Positions 57,765 through 64,000 of a DNA stretch of 64,000 nt are shown piece by piece. The notes beneath the pieces are model-generated. The model was not told where the DNA came from. It made no database searches and worked only from the letters and a program-made list of their open reading frames with translations. Source of the DNA: Apricaphanius iberus (taxonomy: Eukaryota > Chordata > Actinopteri > Cyprinodontiformes > Aphaniidae); assembly GCA_028564705.1 (NCBI GenBank), contig JAPXFQ010000997.1:186001-250000 (forward strand), given 5' to 3'. Each line of letters begins with the position of its first letter. Within the stretch, counting starts at the first letter, position 1. Position numbers and translations under genes: made by a program.

Positions 57765-60699
57765 CGGCTGTTCTTGGCTACTGGTTTCCCTGACTGCAGC
57801 TGGGCATAATCAGTGGGAAAACTATCCTTTTGGGCCTGTTGTAGCAAAGCCAGCTGGGCTTGTCTGTAGGCTATGACATTGCCTGGGGCCGCCCCATGTA
57901 GAGCCTTAGTTGTGGTGCTCAGAAGGAGTGTGAAGGACGAGAACTGCTTAGCGTCAGGCAGATTATTTGATATGATAGTAGTGAGGCCGCCGAAAGGAGC
58001 TTTCTTCAGCTCTTCACTCTGATCTGACTCTGTCCGAAACTGAGGACTTTGAGGCCATTTGTCAGGGTCGCACCTCAAGAAAGTTGGTCCTCGACCCCAG
58101 CGGCTGTCTGGTGTCAACGTGTCGAGGGGTTTGCACGAGTGATGTCGTCGGCAGGGTTCTGTGCAGAGTCCATGTACCGCAATGTGTCGTCCTCAGTGAG
58201 ATCTTGAATTTCTGCCACACGGGTACCAAGGAACACTTTGAATCGGCATGACTCAGATTGGAGCCACGTGAGCACGGTTGTAGAGTCCGACCAGAGCACC
58301 ACCTGCTGGATGGGAAGTGTGAGCTCAGATTTAAGGAACTGAGCCATTTGTGCTCCAGTCAGAGCGGCACATAACTCCAGGCGTGGGATCGACTGTTGCT
58401 TTTTTGGGCCACTCTGGATCTTGCAGTGATGAAAGCTACTTGTACTACACCATCAGCATTATTAGTTCGTAAGTATGCCACAGAGCCATAGGCTTTCTCT
58501 GCGGCATCACAGAACACATGGATCTCACGCTAACAGGTGGGAGAGTATAACTCCCGGCCAGTATAACACTTTGGAAGTACAATGTTTTGTAGGTGAGGTA
58601 ACTCACCTGAGCAATCTATCCATGCAGTTAGCAGGTCATCCGGTAAAGCAGGGTCGTCCCACGCACACTTTTTATCCCACAGATGTTGGATGATAACTTC
58701 GGCCCTTGTGGTGCAGGGTACAAGAAAGCCAAGGGGATCGTATTGACTCACCACTACTTTGTAGATGGAGCGCATGGTGACTGTTTCCTCTATTGTTACA
58801 GCTACTCGACGTCTGAAGGACAGGGTGTCCTCTCGACAGTCCCACTGCAAGCCCAGGGCGGATTCTTCTTGACCTGGTTGACCTTGAGCAATCCACTTTG
58901 AGCACTAACCGATCTCGCCTCAGCAGGGAGGTGACGGATGGTATCAGGATGGGTACTGGCCCACTGATGTAGCTCAAAGCCTGCAGGTTGCTAATGATGA
59001 GCTTGGCATCTTCAACTGCAGACACACTCTGGGGCGACTGTGGCTCAGTGGTAGAGTAGTTGGCTTGCAATCGGAGGGTCGTAGGTGTGATTCCAGCTTC
59101 CTCCAGTCACATGTCGATATGCCCCTGGGCAAGGCACTTAACCCCCAAATTCTACAATGTCCAATGAATGCGAGTGTGAATGGGTGAATGTGACTTCAAT
59201 GTAAAGCGCTTTGAGTGGTCAGTAAGACTAGAAAAGCACTATATAGGTTCAGTCCATTACCATTACTCTTAAGACAGTTATCTACGTAGAAATGTCTTAA
59301 CACAGAGTCTCTCCCTGCATCAGCTGGCTGAGTATGGACGATGACATACTTCTGTAGGGCATATGTAGCGCAGCAGGGGCTACAGCTAGTGCCGAAGGGA
59401 AGCCCCTTCCACTGGTAGACTGTGGGTCGTTCATCACGTTTGAGCTCCCTCCAGAGGAAGAAGGAGGAGAGGCTCATCCTCAGGAAGAAGCCTGACCTGG
59501 TGAAACACCCCCCCCGTATGTCACTGCTGAAGGCCACACATGTAGAACTGAAAGGAGAGGTGGACCAATGCAGTTCGTAGGGAGCAGGAGTTTATTCAGG
59601 TCAGTGCCATTGTATTGAAAAGAACAGTTAAAAACCACTCTGTGCTTGCCAGTGTGCTCGACAAGACGGTGAGGGATGTACCAGCTGTTTGGGGTGTTCT
59701 CTGTCCCATGTGGTAGTTTTAGCTCATAGCCAGCCTGTTCAAGTCGCTGTATTTCTGCATTATAGACTTGCGCTGTTTCAGGGGTCTTTGCCATTCGCCT
59801 TTCAGTATTGCGGAGCAAAGGAAGTACTGCTTCCTTTGGTGCACATAGCTGGGGAAAGTTCTTCACACGAAGGAGAGGAGTGACATAACAGTGGACACCA
59901 TCAACATCTACTCGCACAGTTTGTTTATCCAAGCATTGAAGGGCCTCTTTGTCCTGTCGTGATCTCATACTGGCCTTTTTGCTGCGCCATGGGAGGATGT
60001 CTAGCTGCCACAGTCTCTCAACTTGCTTGTAGATGTCGGCTGGAGGTGCTCCAAAGGTGATGAAAAGGCAGCGTTTCTCAATGAGGTACTGCTTTAGATT
60101 GTGGGTCGGACCTTGCAGCGTCCATCCGAGACGGGTGCGGACAGCAACTGGTGCGCCAGGGGTACCAAGAAGGACTGTCTCAACTGGGGTCACCAAGTGA
60201 GGGTGGTCTGAGCCAATGAGCAGTAGTGGGACAATGTCCTTGAATGAAGGGATAGGCAGTTTTTTCAAATGGTTGTATTTGCTCTGGAGTGCTTTAGTGG
60301 GATTTGTATGCTGGCCTAGTCCAAGCTGCGGTGCAGTGAAGGCTCCCTGGATGTCGTATACCATGGCTGGGGAACAGGCTGGAGAGATGGTAAACGATAC
60401 CGCCGCCCCGTGAAGCGTCTGCAGCTCCTGCATGACTGTACGCAGTGGCAAATCCTCAGGTTGGCCTATGAGACCTAGTTGTTGTACAGCTGGTTGGAGG
60501 AGTAGAGTGCGTTTCAATCCATCGTCTAACACTGCATATGTCTCCAGGGTTTGGTTACAATTGCGGAGGATAACTTTACTGACCTTAAGAGGCACACGAT
60601 GGCCCTGCGGTGGCTTGCCAATGTATAGCACTTGGTTTGGATATGGTTTTGCCCTCAATGGATTTTACCTGGTCAGTTCTTCTCTCTGCCTTTTCAGTC
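57765..60699 (-). pseudogene. BEL/Pao pol (protease, reverse transcriptase, RNase H), broken
   Basis: After a frameshift near 60655 the main frame (60658-59480) carries the protease (YAVLDDGLKRTLLL; the usual Ser/Thr after DDG is Leu). LIGSDHPHLVTPVE and RTRLGWTLQGP follow, then the start of the reverse transcriptase (HRVVFNCSFQYNGTDLNKLL). A second frameshift lies at the C-run near 59515. The next frame (59537-59265) has YQWKGLPFGTSCSPCCATYAL and FYVDNCL, where the catalytic YVDD has become YVDN. After the SINE, SVSAVEDAKLI continues (59030-), then YDPLGFLVPCTTRAEVIIQ (58850-58530) and RNase H with LWSDSTTVLTWL and NPADDITR (58347-58114). The linker (58117-57765) ends at VAKNSR. No integrase remains. 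Confidence 0.88.
59031..59264 (+). mobile_element. tRNA-derived SINE inserted in BEL/Pao reverse transcriptase
   Basis: GGGGCGACTGTGGCTCAGTG (A box TGGCTCAGTGG) and GTAGGTGTGATTCC (a decayed B box) form the tRNA-like head. The body continues with GCCCCTGGGCAAGGCACTTA and ends GTAAAGCGCTTTGAGTGG, AAAAGCACTATATAGG, CAGTCCATTACCATT. The direct repeat ACTCT flanks it at 59026-59030 and 59265-59269. Removing the SINE and one repeat reconnects the reverse transcriptase frame directly after YVDNCLKS. Confidence 0.9.
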
Positions 60700-62509
60700 T
60701 TCACTATACTCCTCTCACTGACCTCATGAAGAGCAAGCAAGTGTCTGCTGTTGAATGTTTTACAACACATCTTCAGGTCACATTCAGCTCATCTGTGTTC
60801 TCTCCCGTACCGCCAACATCGATTGTTGTCCTGAATCCAGTTGCGCTTCTGGGTGGCGCTACGCAGCTTGAAATTTGTGCAGTTATTCAGCGTATGCTTA
60901 CAGTTGTCACAGAATGGGCAGAACTTCTTGGCATCTTGGCTAGTTGGGGGGGTAGATTTGGCCTGCTCCGTAACCGGTTTGGATTCAGTCCCCAGCATGA
61001 GGACTGAGGCCTTGAGTGTCGACTTGACAGTACTCTTGGGGTCTTTGGGCCTGGTTCCGATGTCTTTTCTCCCACGATATTGTGGTATATCCTCCTGGAT
61101 CTGAAGCTCATATTCCAACCAGTCTGCTAGGTCCAGAAGAGTGGGAATAGGAATACGGAGCGGATGAATATAGCGCCTGAAACTGGATCTCAGGTCGTGA
61201 GGGAGTTTGCCCAGTAGACTTGTAACATAGGAACCACAATCCAGCTCAACTTGCCCCTTTAAACTGAGCTGCTCCAGCATGCTCACCAATGATCTGACGT
61301 TCAGGGCAAATAACCTGAATGACTTAGTGTCACCACTCTGGATGTTGGGGCCATCCTTAAGTTCAGCAATCCGCTGAAGGGCGAGTTGGTGTGGCTGCCC
61401 ATACTGCTGATTTAAAGCTGCCATAGCGTCAGTGAAGGGATAATCAGAATTGCTGTATGAATCTGCCACCAACAGAGCTTCCTTCAGTTTCAGATGATCC
61501 ACTAATATCTGGAACTTGAAACGTTCGGTGGCATCTCTAGGAAGGAGATTGTCCAGGGCAATACGTAGTCTTGCAAAGTCCCTTGGGTTATGACGGTTGA
61601 AGTCCGGTATTGTGGGAGTGGGCCCTCTGTATGTTGTTTCCTGTCCACCAGGGGGAGTCACAGAGCGGTGACATCTGGACCTGTGTCGAGGTGAAGGGGG
61701 ACTATGTCTCTCACGTTGATCTGGAGAGTAGCTGCAGCGGTGTGCTGGCTCTCGGTACTGCCTGATGGAATAACGGGATTCTCCATAGCTGACATCTTGC
61801 CCAGGTGCGCGACCATGGCTGAACTGCCCGGAGCGGTAATGTGAGCGGTAATGACCCTCTCTCATCGCTTCGCAGCGGAACCTGGTGCCTGCTGCGTGCT
61901 AGCTCCAAAGAGTGCTTAGGTGAAGGAGAGTCATATCTGGATGATTACATAAAGTCCTTTGCCTCTCTGCTGTAGTCATAACGCCTGTCAGAGGACAATT
62001 GTGGTGGTGTCTCCCTTCTGCATACGGTCCTTCTGTCCTTGAAGTGGACTGACGATTTGTATCTAGATGATGCACCTCCATAATCCAGACCTTCTCAGTT
62101 GATCTCTGGCAGCTACAGTACGTGGCTCAGTCCGGGAACTGCTGGGCTCCGCTTTAGCTCTGAGCAGCTCGTTCTGTATTTCCAGCCTCTTCATCGATGC
62201 TAGAAGATCTTCCCTTTCTCGCTCTAGGATGCAGCACTCTCTTCTCCACACATCTGCTGAAGATTCCTGTGTTTCAGAGACTGACCATCGCACTGGGCTG
62301 CGGTGCAGCTGACCATCTGGGGAAGCAGAGCGTGAGTCAGATCCGCTGAGGTCCTTCTCAATTAGTGGTTCTCTGGGTGGTGACTCAGATGACCTCTCGG
62401 TCTGAGATCTGAATGGAAAATCAGATAAGTCGTAATCTTGCAGATAGGTAGGGAGGGACCACTGCCTCTTGTATCGTGCACTGGACTCTTTATCAGAAAT
62501 GGGGAACAT
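60700..62509 (-). pseudogene. BEL/Pao gag, broken
   Basis: This was the structural polyprotein of the virus-like particle. The N-terminal frame (62509-62063) starts MFPISDKESS, and a coiled-coil-like REREDLLASMKRLEIQNELL follows. A frame break near 62070-61865 leads to the main frame (61865-60789). That frame has an Arg/Ser-rich linker, the capsid-like IPDFNRHNPRDFARLRIALD, LPRDATERFKFQILVDHLKL and DYPFTDAMAALNQQYGQP, and the nucleocapsid knuckle CPFCDNCKHTLNNC. A second knuckle reads CWRYGREHR and is cut by TGA at 60789, where relatives have a sense codon, and its second Cys is Tyr. Sequence continues in frame beyond the stop (KMCCKTFNSRHLLALHEV). Confidence 0.85.
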
Positions 62510-62529
62510 CTTGCTCCACTGTAAGCCCT

Positions 62530-62549
62530 GGATCCGACTCGAAGGACCA
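62530..62549 (-). promoter_or_regulatory. BEL/Pao primer-binding site
   Basis: On the minus strand TGGTCCTTCGAGTCGGATCC follows the LTR after AAG and is complementary to a tRNA 3' end finishing CTCGAAGGACCA. The tRNA identity was not determined. Confidence 0.65.
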
Positions 62550-62552
62550 CTT

Positions 62553-62945
62553 TGTTCGGAAAAGGACTGGCTTCCTTGTTTAAGATGTGTGTTGGATCAT
62601 TAAGTAGAGCACACAGCGGGTGTTCGGTCAGAATGACTCAAGATTTATTCCTTAGTTGAAGTTACAACTGAAAAATCTTACAGGTGTTTGTACAGTTTAG
62701 GTGTGTACATTGTACGTGTGTGTGTGGTTTTGTAAAGACGCACACAATAACCAGAGTAGTTGTAAGAAGGCAGGAATTAGTCCGCACGATACACTACTGG
62801 TGAAAGTCCGAACAGAATACGTAGCAAGCCTGAGACAACTTGTGATTGGCTAAAAGTCCAGGTGAAGTAAGACATCTACTGTGGTAGAGAGAAAGTCACA
62901 GGAAAATGTCCGATACTCAGCAGCCACAAGGGGGCCTTTTTTACA
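62553..62945 (-). repeat. BEL/Pao 5' LTR
   Basis: On the minus strand it starts TGTAAAAAAGGCCCCC and ends CCGAACA, giving TG...CA ends of 393 bp. It includes AATAAATCTTGAGTC (a poly(A) signal in a probable R region). The borders are set by the adjacent primer site; no second copy is available to confirm them. Confidence 0.65.
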
Positions 62946-63079
62946 TGCCATTTTATGGATCTTTTAGAGACAAGATTTTAACCATGATGAATTGCTCCCT
63001 TAAGATGGATGTTTTTCCTGCCGCCTTGAGTGGTGAGGCCTCTGTTGGAGAGGAGCAATTTCGATTTTAATGATTTAAA
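62946..63079. other. Unclassified spacer
   Basis: Short sequence between the BEL/Pao LTR and the next LINE. Confidence 0.3.
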
Positions 63080-64000
63080 AAAAATTTGACCAGTATCCAA
63101 CTTACTATTTTAGAGCAAATGTTTTGAAAAGCTTGTTTTAATGCAACGTAATTATTTAATTAATGATCATAATGTCCTAGAGAAAATTCTGTCTGGTTTC
63201 AGGGTGAAACAAAGCACTGACACGGCCCTTCCAAAGATTGTAAATAATTTTAAATTAAACTATGATGCTCAGAAGGTAACAGTGTTGGTTCTACTGGATC
63301 TAAGTGCTGCCTTTGACCACACTATTCTTTTAACCCGTTTAAAACCGATTGGCCTCTCTAGTACTGTTTATAAATTGTTCACATCCTATCTTACAGACAG
63401 GACTTTTATGATAAAAGATTCTGAAACCTGTTCTTTAAGGTCAACAAGATCATACGTGGTTTGCCCCAGGGTTCAATTTTAGGCCCAGTGCCTCTAAACC
63501 TGTATATGCTCCCTCTTGGCATTGTCATCAGAAGACATGGAATTAACTTCTACAGTTATGCTGATGATTCACAGTTGTGCATCTCCATGTATCATGTTGA
63601 CACAATACTAATGGATTTACTTTTAACTGCATTTTAGACATCAAATCCTGAATGGCAGAAAATGTTCAGCTCAAAAAGGACAAAACTGAGGTTTTAGTCA
63701 TCGGTCCTGAGGCTCAGTAGTGTTCTAACTACTATCACTTTCTTATAATCCATCTTTACAAGTGAAGAATCTGGGCATGATTTTTGACTTTTTTTTCCCT
63801 GTGTCCAGTCTGGAAGTTTAATACTCATAATTGGTTTCTGAGTATCCAGTACAAGCCCAACATATTTCATTTCTCAAGCAGAGCATTACAGCTTTGCTAC
63901 AACCTTAAATGGTCCAGGGGAATCATTCTTTTCTGAGATTATTTACAGCAATAATGCTAGAGCATTATTTGCTACAGTGGAGAGACTAAGTACACCTCCA
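63080..64000 (+). mobile_element. L2-type LINE, running off the right edge
   Basis: The reverse transcriptase core is recognisable from 63120 to about 63790; the remainder to the edge is degenerate. The 5' part is missing. Confidence 0.75.
63141..63790 (+). pseudogene. L2-type reverse transcriptase, frameshifted
   Basis: The first frame (63141-63482) holds ILSGFRVKQSTDTALPKIVN and VLVLLDLSAAFDHTILLTRL (motif A Asp present, with a small deletion in the usual AFDTVDH). A frameshift near 63435 gives [14 protein letters not shown] motif B DNA (about 63456-63486). [12 protein letters not shown] motif C DNA follows near 63552-63575 with both Asp codons apparently kept. In-frame stops follow near 63638 and 63718. 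KNLGMIFDF near 63765 marks the thumb region. Confidence 0.8.

Larger units (their letters stand above)
57765..62945 (-). mobile_element. BEL/Pao LTR retrotransposon, 3'-truncated
   Basis: On the minus strand the order is 5' LTR (62945-62553), primer site, gag, protease, reverse transcriptase, RNase H and linker. The element stops at about 57765 before the integrase, so integrase and the 3' LTR are gone. A SINE (59031-59264) interrupts the reverse transcriptase. Domain order and motifs are those of vertebrate BEL elements. Confidence 0.9.

Noticed and set aside
59031..59110. Possible functional tRNA gene (A box and B-box-like sequence)
   Set aside because: The B box is decayed, no cloverleaf closes, and a SINE body with target duplication follows.
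60432..61007. 191-codon plus-strand frame across the gag/pol junction
   Set aside because: Antisense to clear BEL/Pao gag and protease sequence; no recognisable domain.

Overview
The window reads as repeat-dominated vertebrate nuclear DNA, almost certainly from a ray-finned (teleost) fish. It carries L2-, CR1/Rex1-, RTE- and L1-type LINE pieces with fish-style 3' tails, several Tc1/mariner relatives (one Sleeping Beauty-like), tRNA-derived SINEs, a BEL/Pao LTR retrotransposon, hAT- and Harbinger-like miniature elements, TTAA-flanked inverted-repeat elements, and long TA and GT microsatellites. No host gene, rRNA, functional tRNA or CRISPR array could be supported. The window is best seen as an intergenic or intronic archive of nested transposons. 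All family assignments come from reading motifs and termini by eye, without a database search.

Layout. 0.5-1.2 kb: 3' end of an L2-type LINE. 3.66-4.99 kb: a decayed Tc1-like element (minus) split by a Sleeping Beauty-like element (plus). 5.4-5.8 kb: CpG-rich block with a 48-bp tandem duplication. 7.49-8.63 kb: near full-length but broken Tc1-like transposon. 9.1 kb: SINE. 10.5 kb: a 53-bp RTE stub with a perfect 13-bp target duplication. 11.9-12.3 kb: LINE tail. 14.0-15.7 kb: L2 LINE endonuclease region (minus). 15.7-17.1 kb: retroviral LTR and envelope remnant (minus). 18.15-18.87 kb: tandem repeat split by a TTAA-flanked element. 21.5-24.3 kb: L2-type LINE (minus) carrying an opposite-strand LINE tail, followed by another LINE 3' end. 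25.5-26.8 kb: hAT-like element. 28.7-31.7 kb: deleted Tc1-like, hAT-like and L1-type pieces, then a TA microsatellite. 32.7-33.1 kb: LINE 3' UTR. 34.07-35.55 kb: the cleanest coding stretch, a 5'-truncated CR1/Rex1-like LINE with a 373-codon open reverse transcriptase. 37.2-42.8 kb: a cluster of Harbinger-like, TTAA-type and other inverted-repeat elements.

42.95-50.84 kb is the most unusual object: a 7.9-kb two-LTR element with a tRNA-Trp-type primer site, polypurine tract, TATA box and poly(A) signals, but no recognisable gag, pol or env between two LTRs that are near-identical over most of their length. 53.6-57.6 kb holds a 330-bp RTE stub with its own 13-bp target duplication, an L2 tail, an unclassified repetitive block, and Tc1-like and hAT-like remnants. 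57.77-62.95 kb is a minus-strand BEL/Pao element (LTR, primer site, gag, protease, reverse transcriptase, RNase H). It lacks integrase and the 3' LTR, is broken by nonsense and frameshift lesions, and is interrupted by a 234-bp SINE with a 5-bp target duplication. An L2-type LINE reverse transcriptase runs off the right edge.

The genes do not cooperate as a pathway. What links them is insertion history: several nested insertions can be ordered in time from the sequence alone.
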